Counted from the first letter of the stretch, positions 25,438 to 35,155 are shown. The stretch is 64,000 nucleotides of DNA from Bog-473 sp963726005 (GCA_963726005.1 CAVSAT010000001.1:62001-126000), one strand, 5' to 3'. Notes: generated by a model from the sequence alone, not told the origin. Numbers and translations: made by a program.

Positions 25438-27058
25438 ATGGCGACGACTGTCACGACAGCCGGCTCGATTCGGCGCCTGGCCCGAGATCGGCTCGGGTTC
25501 GACCAACTGCGCCCTGGCCAGCTCGAGGCAATCAGCGCCGCAGTCGCCGGCCGCAGCGTCGTGGCAGTGCTGCCAACCGGCGCCGGCAAATCCGCCATCT
25601 ATGAGCTGGCCGGACTGTTGAGGACGGGCCCGACCATAGTGGTCTACTCCGCTGATCGCCTTGGAAGACGATCAGCTCGCGCATCTCCGTGACGCTGGCT
25701 TGTCGGCCACCGTCGTGAACTCCAAGTTATCGAGGCGGGCTCGGGCCGAGGCGCTCTCGACTGCGGGTGACGTCAACGAGTTTGTGTTTGTCGCGCCCGA
25801 GCAGCTCACGAACCCTGAAACCAGAGCGACGCTAATGAGGGTCCAGCCGGGTTTGTTCGTCGTCGACGAGGCCCATCTTGTCAGCCAGTGGGGCCAAGAT
25901 TTTCGACCGGACTACCTGCGACTCAGCGCTCAGGCCGACGCACTGGGTGCCGACGTACGAATGGCGTTGACGGCAACGGCAGCGCCGCCCGTGCGCGAGG
26001 AGATCATCAAACGGCTCGGGCTTCAGGAACCGAAGGTGGTGATCGGCGACTTCAACAGACCGGAGATCAGCCTGAGCGTCCATCGCGTCTTCTCTCGCGA
26101 GGGCAAACGGCGGGCCATCGAACGGGCGGCATCCGACTTCGAAGGGTCTGGGATTGTCTACGCCGCCACGCGTGCCGGCGCCCAAGAGGCCAAGGATGTT
26201 CTCGCCGCGGCCGGGCATGACGTGACGCTTTACCACGCGGGGCTCCCGATCGCCGTCAGGCGCCAGGCCATGGAGTCATTCCTCGATGGGTCGACGCGGA
26301 TCATGGCCGCCACGGTGGCGTTCGGAATGGGTATCGACAAGGCCGATGTGCGCTGGGTCGTGCACGCCGACCCAACCGGCTCAATTGACGCCTACTACCA
26401 AGAGATTGGACGCGCCGGGCGGGACGGAAAGCCGGCGCAGGCCCAACTGCTCTACCACGATGCCGACCTGGCCGTAGTTCGACACCTCGCAGTGAGAGAT
26501 GGCGTCTCGGAGGCGATCGTCGCCGACGTCGCGCATAGCCTGGCCGAGGGGCTTGCCGGCAACGGCGTCGACCATCTCGCCGGTGCCGCGCGTAGCACGC
26601 GCTCGGAGACCCTCGCGCTAGCCCGCCTGGTAGATATCGGCGCCGCTAATTGGGTTGCCGACGGGGGAGTGCGGTGGAACGAACTGATGAGCGTTCGTTC
26701 GTCTCTCGAAGCATCCGCAGAGAAGTCAAGTCGCGAGCAGGAGGTCCAGTCCTCTCGCCTTGAGATGATGCGCCGCTACGCCGAGCACACCGGATGCCGG
26801 CGGTCATTCCTCCTGACCTACTTCGGGCAGAATTACCCAGGTCCGTGCGGTAATTGTGACAACGACCTTCAGCGTCCCGCGACCCCGCACTGGGAGGAGC
26901 CCTTCCCGATCGGGGCGCGCGTAGCTACCGAGCACTGGGGCGAGGGCACGATTCAGCGATACGACCGAGATCAGGTGACGATTCTCTTTGACGACCACGG
27001 CTATCGGGATCTACTCGTGTCGACGCTGCTCGAGAAAAATTTGACACGCCCGCTCTAG
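25438..27058 (+). CDS. recQ: RecQ-family ATP-dependent DNA helicase (frameshifted near 25655)
   Basis: Two frames together encode about 540 residues. The first has FDQLRPGQLEAI and Walker A PTGAGKS; it breaks after TIVV near 25650. The second resumes with EDDQLAHLRDAGL. It carries the DEAH box (VVDEAHLVSQWGQDFRPDY), GMGIDKADVRWVVH, and motif VI QEIGRAGRDG. The zinc-binding region CRRSFLLTYFGQ...CGNCDND has Asp where the fourth Cys is usual. Removing one base in GTCTACTCCG restores VVTPLIALEDDQ, so one inserted base explains the break. RecQ unwinds DNA 3'-5' in recombination repair. Confidence 0.85.
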
Positions 27059-27149
27059 TTTGAGCTCCCCATCGCGACCTCTGCGCCGCGATACCCCGGG
27101 CCGCGTTCGACAATGTTTGCGTGCACGTGCTCTAACGCAGGCCTGAAAG

Positions 27150-27369
27150 CCCGGCGAACGCCTTTGCTGTGGGTCTGATGGCCAATGCTGCTGACTTCGC
27201 AAGTGATCAACTCGATCGGATGCTTGCCACTGTGCCTGTTCGCAGGTTGGGAGAGCCAGAAGAGGTCGGTCTCGCCGCCGGGCTGTCATCCGAGGGTGGC
27301 GGCTTCATAACCGGTCAGGTCATTCACTTGAATGGTTGCCGATCAGGGTCGGGAGGTCCTCGTTCGTGA
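27150..27369 (+). pseudogene. C-terminal fragment of an SDR-family gene
   Basis: A short frame beginning around 27169 encodes LATVPVRRLGEPEEVGLAAG followed by GGGFITGQVIHLNGC, the characteristic C-terminal end of FabG-like SDR oxidoreductases. The preceding sequence does not encode the Rossmann fold or active site, so only about 55 residues of the original protein remain. The fragment's 3' end overlaps the 3' end of the minus-strand hexapeptide gene. Confidence 0.6.
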
Positions 27370-28399
27370 GTGCCCAACCCGGTCGCTCGGGCGCTTCAAT
27401 CCTACGGATCTCGTCAGCGGGAAATCCGTCGATCTCAACGCGCTCCGGAAAGCGAGAGCGCTGTTTGACGACGGCACCGGCTCGCACGACGCACCCCGCG
27501 CCGATGGCGCTGCCATCGCAGACGATGGCACCCGGCTCGACGATCGAGCCGGCACCGATCTGGCAGCCGTGGATCATGGCGCCCGGACCGATGGTGACGC
27601 CGTCTTCGATGATGAGCTGATTGTCGGGAAGCAGATGCAGGACGGTGTTCTCCAGGATTTGGACGTCGCTGCCGATACGCACGGGGCCGTGGGAGTCTCC
27701 GATGATCTTTACTCCGGCACCGACGATGCTGCGCTCGCCGACGACGACATCTCCGGTGATCTCTGCGGTCGGGAACAGCGTGGCCGAGGCAGCAATGGTG
27801 GGTGTTATCCCGCGGTAGTCATAGAGCTGGCCCATGCGGAGGCCCTCCAGTGTCGGTTGGATGGTGGTGAACGAGTGTGCTGGGAGCGTGAGGTCGCCGC
27901 CGCGCAGCCCGCGGAGACGGTCGAGGTCCGATTCCGACACCGTTCGGATGATTCGAGCAGGACGGCCGACGGCGACCACGTTGCCGGGCAGCTCCGCGCC
28001 GGGAGGAACCAAGGTGCCCTCGCCGAGGAAGACGCGGTCACCGAGCCGGCTGCCGGGCATGAGGATGGACGCATTGCCGATCTCGCAGAGGTCGCCGACG
28101 CTAGCCCCGACCACGAGGCAGCGATGGCCGAAGACCGTTCGGCGGCCGATCGCGGTAGGCATCGCGGCGGCGCCGATCACCACGCCGTTCTCGATCACGG
28201 CCGAGCCTGCGCCGATCGCCACCGCGCCGTTCTCAGCTCGAATGACGGCTCCCTCCGAGAGGAGAGACTGGGCGCCCAGGGAGGGCTGGCCGATCACGAC
28301 GGCCGACGACGCAATGCCCGGTACTTCGGTCCGCTCGAGGTCGGCTGCGCTGGCGAGCCCCTTGCTCACAGGTCGGAACCTAGCGGGACGTGCCGCCAC
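27320..28399 (-). CDS. Double left-handed beta-helix (hexapeptide-repeat) protein
   Basis: The 359-residue protein consists of two successive left-handed beta-helix domains built from hexapeptide repeats. The first (about residues 27-150) includes AVIENGVVIGAAAMPTAIG and ends with VVAVGRPARIIR. The second (about 205-345) includes AEITGDVVVGERSIVGAGV and ends with VEIDGFPADEIRRI. Each resembles the gamma-carbonic anhydrase/acyltransferase superfamily, joined by a helix with SFTTIQPTLEGLRMG. His residues that could bind zinc are few, so carbonic anhydrase activity is uncertain. It follows the luciferase-like gene on the same strand with a 193-bp gap. Confidence 0.7.
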   Translation of the reverse strand: MAARPARFRPVSKGLASAADLERTEVPGIASSAVVIGQPSLGAQSLLSEGAVIRAENGAVAIGAGSAVIENGVVIGAAAMPTAIGRRTVFGHRCLVVGASVGDLCEIGNASILMPGSRLGDRVFLGEGTLVPPGAELPGNVVAVGRPARIIRTVSESDLDRLRGLRGGDLTLPAHSFTTIQPTLEGLRMGQLYDYRGITPTIAASATLFPTAEITGDVVVGERSIVGAGVKIIGDSHGPVRIGSDVQILENTVLHLLPDNQLIIEDGVTIGPGAMIHGCQIGAGSIVEPGAIVCDGSAIGAGCVVRAGAVVKQRSRFPERVEIDGFPADEIRRIEAPERPGWALTNEDLPTLIGNHSSE

Positions 28400-28592
28400 T
28401 TGGCGACGTCGAGTACACGATGGCGAACAGTGGGCCGACGTGTGCCTCTTGACTCGGAGGGCATGACCTTACGGTTCTGACCCAGGCCTCCTGCTTTGGC
28501 CGGGTCGAGCCCTCGAGATGGCAGCACCATTAGTCCTTCTGGCTCCTGAGTGATGACCCATGGCTTGTCGCCGGACATGCGAAAGCAGGCCG

Positions 28593-29654
28593 TCACGCGG
28601 CAGGGTCGGGGTCGGTATCCGCGAGCATCTCCCGCACGAGCGGGACGACCTTGGTGCCGTACAGCTCGATGGTGCGAGTGATCGTCGCGTGCGGGAGCCC
28701 GACCATGCCGTACTTGAGGTCGAATCGGGAGGCGCCGAGGGCCGGCAGGTTGGCCGCGATCTTGCGCGCGACCGAGTCTGGGGAGCCGACGTGCCATGCG
28801 CCGTCTGGACCCGTCTCGCGTAGGAACTGGTCTTTGCTCGGAGGCGGCCAACCACGGGTACGCCCCACTCGGGTCAGGATGTCGCGGTAGTGGGGCCAGA
28901 GCTCGTCGCGGGCTTCCTCGTCGCTGGCGGCGATGTGCCCGGGCGCGTGGACGCCGACCGGGCGGGCGGGCTGGTCGTACTTGTCGAGTGCCGCCGCGAA
29001 CAGGTGGGAGAACGGCACGAACCGGCTGGGCGGGCCACCGATGATGGCGAGCATCAGGCCAAACCCGTAGCGGGCGGCGCGCACGACCGATTCGGGGCTG
29101 CCGCCTACCCCGATCCACACAGGGAACGGGCCCGATTCCAGATGCGGCACCACATCGGCGTCGTTCAAGGCGGCCCGAGTGGTGCCCTGCCACGAGACCC
29201 GGCCTCCTTGCAGGAGCTCGGAGAACAACTGCGTCTTCTCCTCGAAGAGGGTCTCGTAGTCGGCGAGGTCGTAGCCGAAGAGAGGAAAGGACTCGATGCT
29301 GGAGCCTCGCCCGAGGATGACCTCGGCCCGCCCAGCTGAAATCGCGTGCAGGGTCGAGTATCGCTGAAAGACTCGCACTGGGTCGTCGGAGCTGAGCACG
29401 AGCACCGCCGAACCCAGATGGATGTTGGCGGTGCGCGAAGCGATCGCGGCCAGTACCACGTCGCCGGCGGGCATGGGCCAGTCATTCGTGTGGTGCTCGC
29501 CGATCCCGAAAAACTCGAGACCCACGTCTTCGGCCAGCACACCTTCGTCGACCACTCGACGGATGGTCTCAGCCTGCGAGAGCGGGTTCTCGTCGGCGCC
29601 GAACGCCAGGTCGCCAAAGGTGTCGACGCCGAAGACGAGCGGAAATGCCGTCAT
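28593..29654 (-). CDS. Luciferase-like (LLM class) flavin-dependent monooxygenase
   Basis: The 353-residue protein has the bacterial luciferase/F420-type TIM barrel: LVFGVDTFGD, EFFGIGEHHTNDWPMPAGD, NIHLGSAVLVLSSDDPVRVF, and FPVWIGVGGSPESVVRAARY. It also has the late HVGSPDSVARKI segment. These proteins use FMN or F420 to oxidise or reduce small organic molecules. The gene is divergent from a MarR regulator, and a perfect 16-bp palindrome lies 20 bp upstream of its start. It is therefore probably repressed by that MarR. Confidence 0.88.
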   Translation of the reverse strand: MTAFPLVFGVDTFGDLAFGADENPLSQAETIRRVVDEGVLAEDVGLEFFGIGEHHTNDWPMPAGDVVLAAIASRTANIHLGSAVLVLSSDDPVRVFQRYSTLHAISAGRAEVILGRGSSIESFPLFGYDLADYETLFEEKTQLFSELLQGGRVSWQGTTRAALNDADVVPHLESGPFPVWIGVGGSPESVVRAARYGFGLMLAIIGGPPSRFVPFSHLFAAALDKYDQPARPVGVHAPGHIAASDEEARDELWPHYRDILTRVGRTRGWPPPSKDQFLRETGPDGAWHVGSPDSVARKIAANLPALGASRFDLKYGMVGLPHATITRTIELYGTKVVPLVREMLADTDPDPAA

Positions 29655-29674
29655 GCTTCTCCAAACACATCGAG

Positions 29675-29690
29675 ACTTGAAGGTTCAAGT
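29675..29690. promoter_or_regulatory. Palindrome ACTTGAAGGTTCAAGT, likely MarR operator
   Basis: A perfect inverted repeat (ACTTGAA-GG-TTCAAGT) sits between the divergent monooxygenase (start 29654) and marR-like gene (start 29757). A weaker match, GCTTGAATCGTCAACT, lies at 29713-29728. Two close copies occur downstream of the regulator (30303 and 30335). Confidence 0.7.
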
Positions 29691-29756
29691 TATTGTAACG
29701 TACGGCTTCATCGCTTGAATCGTCAACTGGGGGGGCTCGGCTCGTAGCATTCGGGG

Positions 29757-30263
29757 ATGGCAAGGACGACACGACCAACAGCGGCAAGGCGGGTTCGGTG
29801 GCTGACGACGCAGGAGGAACAAGGGTGGCGAGCGCTGGCATCGGTCATGCATAAGCTGCGCCGGGCGCTCGAGTGTCAGCTGGAGCATGACTCGGACCTG
29901 AGCTTCATCGAGTACCACGCCCTCGCCCGTCTGTCAGAGGAGCCAGACCACACCCTGCGGATGAGCGAACTGGCGATGGTGACCAACGCATCGCTCTCGC
30001 GCCTATCCCATCTCGTCACCCGGCTGGAGAAGTGGGGGTACGTCCGGCGAGAACCGGACAAAACCGATGGTCGATTCACGAACGCCGTCCTCACCAAAGC
30101 CGGCTTCGCCAAGCTCATCTCCAGCGCTCCAGCCCATGTCGCAGCGGTGCGCCGGCTGGTGATCGACGAGTTCAGTCGCCCCGAGTTGGACCAGCTGCGC
30201 GAATTCTGCGAACGAATCGAGGCCCGGGTCGACGCCTCGGAGTGGAAGCAGCCGCTTACCTGA
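29757..30263 (+). CDS. MarR-family transcriptional regulator
   Basis: The 168-residue protein has the MarR winged helix-turn-helix: FIEYHALARLSEEPDHTLRM, ELAMVTNASLSRLSHLVTRL (recognition helix) and the wing YVRREPDKTDGR. N- and C-terminal helices form the dimer interface. It is divergent from the luciferase-like gene with a perfect palindromic operator between them, indicating joint control and autoregulation. The inducing ligand is unknown. Confidence 0.9.
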   Translation: MARTTRPTAARRVRWLTTQEEQGWRALASVMHKLRRALECQLEHDSDLSFIEYHALARLSEEPDHTLRMSELAMVTNASLSRLSHLVTRLEKWGYVRREPDKTDGRFTNAVLTKAGFAKLISSAPAHVAAVRRLVIDEFSRPELDQLREFCERIEARVDASEWKQPLT

Positions 30264-30302
30264 GTCAGGCCAACCTGTGCTGGCCGAGGCCCACGAGCTA
30301 CC

Positions 30303-30318
30303 GCTTGACCGTTCAAGT
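30303..30318. promoter_or_regulatory. Extra copy of the MarR-type palindrome (1)
   Basis: GCTTGACCGTTCAAGT matches the 29675 operator at 13 of 16 positions and lies 40 bp after the MarR stop codon. Confidence 0.5.
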
Positions 30319-30334
30319 GATGGGCGGTATTGCG

Positions 30335-30350
30335 ACTTGAGGGTTCAAGT
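30335..30350. promoter_or_regulatory. Extra copy of the MarR-type palindrome (2)
   Basis: ACTTGAGGGTTCAAGT differs from the 29675 operator by one base. Together with the copy at 30303 it forms a tandem pair 32 bp apart. No plus-strand gene I can support follows in 30351-30587, which otherwise holds nothing recognisable. Confidence 0.6.
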
Positions 30351-30587
30351 CTGCGGTCTTGGCAGGAGGCCATCAGGGGCTATTGGCAGCACCTCGAGCC
30401 GCGACTTCAGCGAATCGACTCGAGCCTCGACGTGATCAAGCCATCGGGTCCCAGTCCCACGGTCTGTCGTTCGGTGGAGGGTTGTGGACCTCAGGGTCTG
30501 CGTCACCAGTCAGGCCGCCTCCCGACAGGCCGCCCGCCGTCCCTGTGATGGCACGGTCCCCTTCCGTCGGGGCGCTTGAAAGCCGCA

Positions 30588-31640
30588 CTACGAGTCGGAA
30601 TACGCACGCACCTCGGCGATGTCCATGCTCGTCGAGCGGGTAGCACCTGTGGTTCCGGTGTGCCACCACGTTGCACCCGGCCCAGCAACTTGAAGTTCGA
30701 GGATGATCTCGTATGGTTCCGGGGTGATGCTGATGTCGCTCGATGCGTCCACCTGCCACACCTGCCTGCCATCGAAGTAAGCGGTGATGGAGTGGCCCGG
30801 GATGAACCGAAAGCCGTAGACGTGATATCCGGCCGTCACGTCCGATTTGACGCTGTAGTTCTTTTGAACCGGACCCTGATCGGCAAAATAGTTCGAGTGC
30901 ATGATCTGGTTGGGATCCGCTCCGACGAATCCGCCCTCGTAGCCGTCGAACTCGTTCGCGGCCGTACCGGGAATTCCCGGCAGGAACCAGATGGCGGGCC
31001 ACATACCCTGTGTCTGGTCGGGCATTTTGGCCTTCACCTGGACGTACCAGCCACCCACCGGGAGGCTGAACTTGCCTTCGGTCGTGACCACACCGCTAAT
31101 CCAGGGGTAGGTGTCGGCATACTGATTGGCATTGCGGGTCGCCGTCAGCGTCAATCCGTTGTCGACACTGACTTGCGAAGGCCCGTACATGGCTGCATTC
31201 TCGGTAGTGGGAGTGTTCGGTCCGGTGTAGGGCGCAGGGAGGTTGCCGTTGTTGTTCCAGGCATTACCTTGGGCCCCCAAGAACGCGCTCCACTTGGTGG
31301 CGTCGAGGGTGGTGCCGGAGAACTGGTCGTCGAAGATCATTTGCTGGGTTGTGTAGCCGGCCGGAACCGACATGGCCACGTTGGAGGTCTGGGCAGTGTC
31401 GTTCGCCCCGATAGCCGTCCCAGGCCGTTGGATGGTGTAGCCCGAAGCAGCTGACGTGCTCCGATCGTTGCCCAATAGCGAGTCGCCCACCCAGATGCCG
31501 GTCCCGAGCAGGACCATTGTCAACGCCAGAATGATCAGTCTGCGAGCCCTCCGAGGGGGCGCGGGCCCAACGTGTGCGCGTGCGGACCAGCGTCTGTGAT
31601 GCGAAATGGATTGCACGGGTACTCGTGGGTCAATCATCAA
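30588..31640 (-). CDS. Secreted or anchored GH16-family glycoside hydrolase (beta-glucanase-like)
   Basis: The 350-residue protein has a basic N terminus and one hydrophobic segment at about residues 35-55 (RLIILALTMVLLGTGIWVG), so it is exported or membrane-anchored. The catalytic domain shows GH16 features: MIFDDQFSGTTLDATKW, GVVTTEGKFSLPVGGWYVQV, WPAIWFLPG, and NEFDGYEGG, which supplies the E-x-D-x-x-E catalytic set. Then come YHVYGFRFIPGHSITAYFDG and a C-terminal strand. Likely substrates are beta-1,3/1,4-glucans. A repeat element lies about 600 bp upstream at 32239. Confidence 0.85.
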   Translation of the reverse strand: MMIDPRVPVQSISHHRRWSARAHVGPAPPRRARRLIILALTMVLLGTGIWVGDSLLGNDRSTSAASGYTIQRPGTAIGANDTAQTSNVAMSVPAGYTTQQMIFDDQFSGTTLDATKWSAFLGAQGNAWNNNGNLPAPYTGPNTPTTENAAMYGPSQVSVDNGLTLTATRNANQYADTYPWISGVVTTEGKFSLPVGGWYVQVKAKMPDQTQGMWPAIWFLPGIPGTAANEFDGYEGGFVGADPNQIMHSNYFADQGPVQKNYSVKSDVTAGYHVYGFRFIPGHSITAYFDGRQVWQVDASSDISITPEPYEIILELQVAGPGATWWHTGTTGATRSTSMDIAEVRAYSDS

Positions 31641-32463
31641 CGGTCCGTCGCCACACAGCGATGATTGTGACGACCCCGGGCCGATGGCCGATAGAGCCGG
31701 TCGAACTCAACCCAGTCAATTCACGGACAACTCTCGCCATTTGCGACTCCGGGCTCTGGGACAGCGAAAGTTCATTCGTGGCGCGAGAAGACGGACGGGC
31801 TTGTAGTCCCTGATTTGAGGATTGCTCAGGTCTCGCGCCAGCGGTTATGGCGTGGTGGGTGGCGATCCGCCCTCACATGCCGAACGCGACTGGCGGTTGC
31901 CTGCTTTCGGTCGATGAGGTGGTGCTCGACGGCGAACGCCCTCGCGTTAGCTGTGCTCGTGAAGGATCGCCGACTCGTTTCGATTGTGGGACGGGAGGGC
32001 TTCGGAACTGGGTACCTTGGGTCGATTCGCTCGGTGAGCCACCAGTGGAGACTCACGAGAGAGCCGGCCTGATCTCAGCTGTGTACGGTCAGCTACGTTG
32101 CCTTCTCGATCCCAACACTTGTGGCAGGGGTCCTCGCCACCCATATCGGGCTACGCGAGCCGTCGTTGGACTATGGCTCCCATATTGCCCTGATCGCATT
32201 CAGCGCGTTGGCCTTCGCCCGGCTGAACGCCTCTGTAATAGAGCGCTCTACTACGGGGGCGGACTGAGTGGACGAAATGGAAACCGGATGGACAAGACAG
32301 CAGCGTGGGGACCAGGGCCCAGTACCACGACGAAACCGCCACACGACTGGACGTCGGGCGTTCAGAGGTCAACGCCCGGTTCGATTAAGTCCCCAGTGCT
32401 TCGTCAAGCTAACTCTCCGTCTCCGACGCCGAAGATGGCCTAATCAGGATGCAAGTGGCACGG
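31641..32463. other. Long intergenic region with repeat element R1
   Basis: About 820 bp between the GH16 start and the stop of the Ig/propeller gene contain no coding region I can support. Frames on both strands lack recognisable motifs. The only structure seen is the repeat at 32239-32292. Confidence 0.5.
32239..32292 (+). repeat. Dispersed ~54-bp repeat R1 with palindromic head TAGAGCGCTCTA
   Basis: The element starts with the palindrome TAGAGCGCTCTA, then CT...GCGGACTGAGTGGACG, followed by a TGGAAAC block and TGGAC. It aligns without gaps to R2 (34849) and R3 (36901). Constant blocks are CGCTCT, CGGA, GTGGACG, TGGAAAC and TGGA. All three copies have the same orientation and lie upstream of minus-strand genes for exported proteins. 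Confidence 0.65.
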
Positions 32464-34650
32464 TCACCAGCCCGTTCCAGCAATCACCGGAGCATTCAGA
32501 TGGGCGGCAGCCATACCGCCATCGTTGGGCGCGTCTCCATAAGAGTCAACAGCACCATTTGCAGACGCCAACCAGTAACCACCACCGTCAGCAGTGGCAG
32601 AGATCGTGGTGGCTGGATTCAGCCCACCAAGGCCGCTCGCGCCGCCGAGGTATTCGGCGTCGCCATAGTTGTAGACGGTGCCGTCAGCGAGGAGGATCCA
32701 ATAGCCTCCTCCGTCCGGAGTCCGAACGGCCGACGTCACCGGGGACCCCTGGATACCGGGCGCACCGAAATAGAGAGCGTCGCCAAATGCGTAGACGTTG
32801 CCGGTGTTCGTCGCCACCCAATAACCATGACCGGAGGCATCCGGCATTACCGCGACCGCTGATCCTTGACATCCCCCAATACCCGGACAAGATCCGGCGA
32901 AGTGCGCATCGCCAAAGGCGAAGACACCACCGTCAGAGCTGACCATGAAGTAGCCGCCCCCATCGGAAGACGGGACCATTCCCACGATCGGCGCAGCGAG
33001 CTTCGGAGCGGATCCGAGAGTTCCGGCTGGACCGAATCCCAATCCTGGGAGGGAGCCGTAGAAGCCCGAATCACCGAAGGCGAAGACACCTCCGTCTGAG
33101 GCCACAAGCCAGTAGCCTTGCCGATCCGAAGTAGGCGTGATCCCGACAACCGGGCGCTGTAAAGTCTTGGAGCCGGTTGAGCCGTGGAACTGGGCTGAGC
33201 CGAAGGAGAAGATCCCGCCGTCCGCTCCGACGAGCCAGTAGCCGTGATTCGTCTCATTGGTGATGATGAGCGACTGCCCAGCCGACATGGAGCCCTGATA
33301 GTTCCCGTCACCTGGATAGTCGGCGCTCAGCGAATGTGTGCCGAGGGAGAGCTCAGTGTCGCTCATAGAGCAGCTCCCGGTGGCCGCATTTGGACCACTC
33401 GCCACGAGGGCGATCACGCAGACCAAGCTTCCACCATTTTGCACGGTGATCGATCCGGTGGGTGATCCAGACGTCCCCGACGTGACGCTCGCCGAGATGC
33501 GAACGGAGCTTTCATTCCCGAATGCTGCGGTGGACGACGACACCGACAAGGTCGTCGAGCTCGTGGCTGGAAAGACGGAAAGGCGGGCTGTCGCGGACGC
33601 GGCGGTGAAGTTTGTGTCACCGGGGTAGCTCACCGTCACCTCATACGGCGTCGTCGAGGCGGGGAGCGCTGTGGCCGAGTCGATAAAGCAGGGATTCCCC
33701 CCTCCGTTTCCTGCAGAGCAGGAGTTGGAGGCGACGAGGTTTACTCCGTGCGCCGTGATTGCGAAGAACCCGGTGGGGTTCCCTCCATTGCCACCTCCCA
33801 CTCCCGTTATGAAGAAGTTGCCGTTTTCCGCACCGTAGAAGGCGTACCCCGGCACAGGGAAGACCTGCATTTGGCTCGAGACTTGAACGACGGAGAGATC
33901 CTCAGGCGACGAAGAGGAGCCAGCGAAGTTGGTATCACCGCCATATATCGCCGTCAGTGCATAGAGGCCCGCGCCGATCTGCGCATTGTTGATGTAACAG
34001 TTCCCGTTGGATTGACCGGATCCATTCCCACCGAGGAACCCCGTGCACAGGTACGTATCGGGTCCCGGGAGGCCGTCATACAAGTTGACACTGCCTGAGG
34101 GGGAGTTGTCGGACACGCCTGAGGCAGTCACCGTGAAATTGAGGGAGTTCTGCCCTTCATTGCCATACGAGACAGATGAACCGGGTGAAGGAGAGGTGAT
34201 GACAGTAGTCGTCGGCGCCTGATTGACCGTCTGGTTCAGCGAGCCGGATCCCTGGCCGTAAATGGAATCGCCGAGGAATAAGGCGGTGATGTTATGAGAT
34301 CCAACCGACATGTTGGAGGCAGACTCGTCACATGTGGCTACGTATGTTCCGGCCGTTGCCGTACTCGTCAACGGTTGGTAGCTACATCCTGAGATATCGC
34401 CCCCGTTGTCTCGGAACTCGATGGTGTCGGTGATATCAAGGTTGCCCGAATCCGACGTTGTCAGCGTGGCAGTGTAAGTGATGCCCTGATCGAAGGTCGA
34501 GGGATTGGCTGTCGATGACGCGACGATCGTGACTGGTAGGCCTCCAGGCATTGCAGAGGCCGATGTCGACCATCCCAATGCCACCAACAACATAGCTATC
34601 GTGCTGGTGAGTCCGACCCAATTTCGGAACGGCTTGCCGCCACGGCTCAC
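32464..34650 (-). CDS. Secreted Ig-like repeat plus GYWLV-type propeller protein (copy 1)
   Basis: The 728-residue protein has a signal peptide (hydrophobic TIAMLLVALGWSTSASA). About four bacterial Ig-like repeats follow, with segments such as SGSLNQTVNQAPTTTVI, YPGDTNFTAASATARLSVFP and LSADYPGDGNYQGS. The C-terminal region has six repeats of the GYW-x-V-x(2-3)-DGG-x-F-x-FGDA type (GYWLVASDGGVFAFGDSGFYGS and relatives), predicted to form a beta-propeller. This architecture is common on the surface of Acidimicrobiia-type actinobacteria and suggests adhesion or binding. A near-identical paralogue is at 56373. Repeat R2 lies 199 bp upstream. Confidence 0.8.
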   Translation of the reverse strand: MSRGGKPFRNWVGLTSTIAMLLVALGWSTSASAMPGGLPVTIVASSTANPSTFDQGITYTATLTTSDSGNLDITDTIEFRDNGGDISGCSYQPLTSTATAGTYVATCDESASNMSVGSHNITALFLGDSIYGQGSGSLNQTVNQAPTTTVITSPSPGSSVSYGNEGQNSLNFTVTASGVSDNSPSGSVNLYDGLPGPDTYLCTGFLGGNGSGQSNGNCYINNAQIGAGLYALTAIYGGDTNFAGSSSSPEDLSVVQVSSQMQVFPVPGYAFYGAENGNFFITGVGGGNGGNPTGFFAITAHGVNLVASNSCSAGNGGGNPCFIDSATALPASTTPYEVTVSYPGDTNFTAASATARLSVFPATSSTTLSVSSSTAAFGNESSVRISASVTSGTSGSPTGSITVQNGGSLVCVIALVASGPNAATGSCSMSDTELSLGTHSLSADYPGDGNYQGSMSAGQSLIITNETNHGYWLVGADGGIFSFGSAQFHGSTGSKTLQRPVVGITPTSDRQGYWLVASDGGVFAFGDSGFYGSLPGLGFGPAGTLGSAPKLAAPIVGMVPSSDGGGYFMVSSDGGVFAFGDAHFAGSCPGIGGCQGSAVAVMPDASGHGYWVATNTGNVYAFGDALYFGAPGIQGSPVTSAVRTPDGGGYWILLADGTVYNYGDAEYLGGASGLGGLNPATTISATADGGGYWLASANGAVDSYGDAPNDGGMAAAHLNAPVIAGTGW

Positions 34651-34848
34651 GGAAGCTTCTCGATCCTCACATCACAAGGCATCGAAAATTTCTGGATCTG
34701 CTTTAGGGGTGTTGAGGAATCTGGACGCCTAGCCAAGCCGACGTCGGCGGCTTCGAAAGCCCCTTATCCGCTCCAAAGCACCTGGTGAGGGAGAGAAAGA
34801 GGTACACGCGGCGGAACGGGCCCATGCCAACGAGCGCGGTGTCGATAG

Positions 34849-34902
34849 TAGAGCGCTCTGCTGCAGGAGCGGACGCAGTGGACGGGGTGGAAACTGAGTG
34901 GA
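34849..34902 (+). repeat. Dispersed ~54-bp repeat R2
   Basis: It starts TAGAGCGCTCTG, then CTGCAGGAGCGGAC, AGTGGACG, and TGGAAACTGAGTGGAC. It matches R1 at about four fifths of positions by eye, including the complete GTGGACG and TGGAAAC blocks. It is upstream of the Ig/propeller gene (start 34650). Confidence 0.65.
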
Positions 34903-35155
34903 CGGAATCGCAAGCCGCAGCTTTCAGTTCGTCTTCGAAGTCCTTGATGCGGCGCCGGGCCTGCCAAGCGATCCGCTTATAGGTCTTGAGCCAGGCGCCT
35001 CTCCGATATCGACCAGGGCTTGGCGAGGCGCCACTTGTAAGGGTGGCGTCAGAGACGCTCAGCTCGGCGGGCCGGATCCTTGACCGACTCGCCGGCCAGC
35101 ATCCTTTCGCAGGCCGGTAGACGGAACTCGCTTGAACAGCGGATGGCACTCCACC

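Noticed and set aside
27332..28480. 382-residue plus-strand frame opposite the hexapeptide protein
   Set aside because: The minus strand shows regular hexapeptide repeats; the plus frame has only repetitive Asp/Ala/Gly composition.
31847..32443. 198-residue plus-strand frame in the intergenic region
   Set aside because: No recognisable motif, atypical composition, and it runs through repeat R1.
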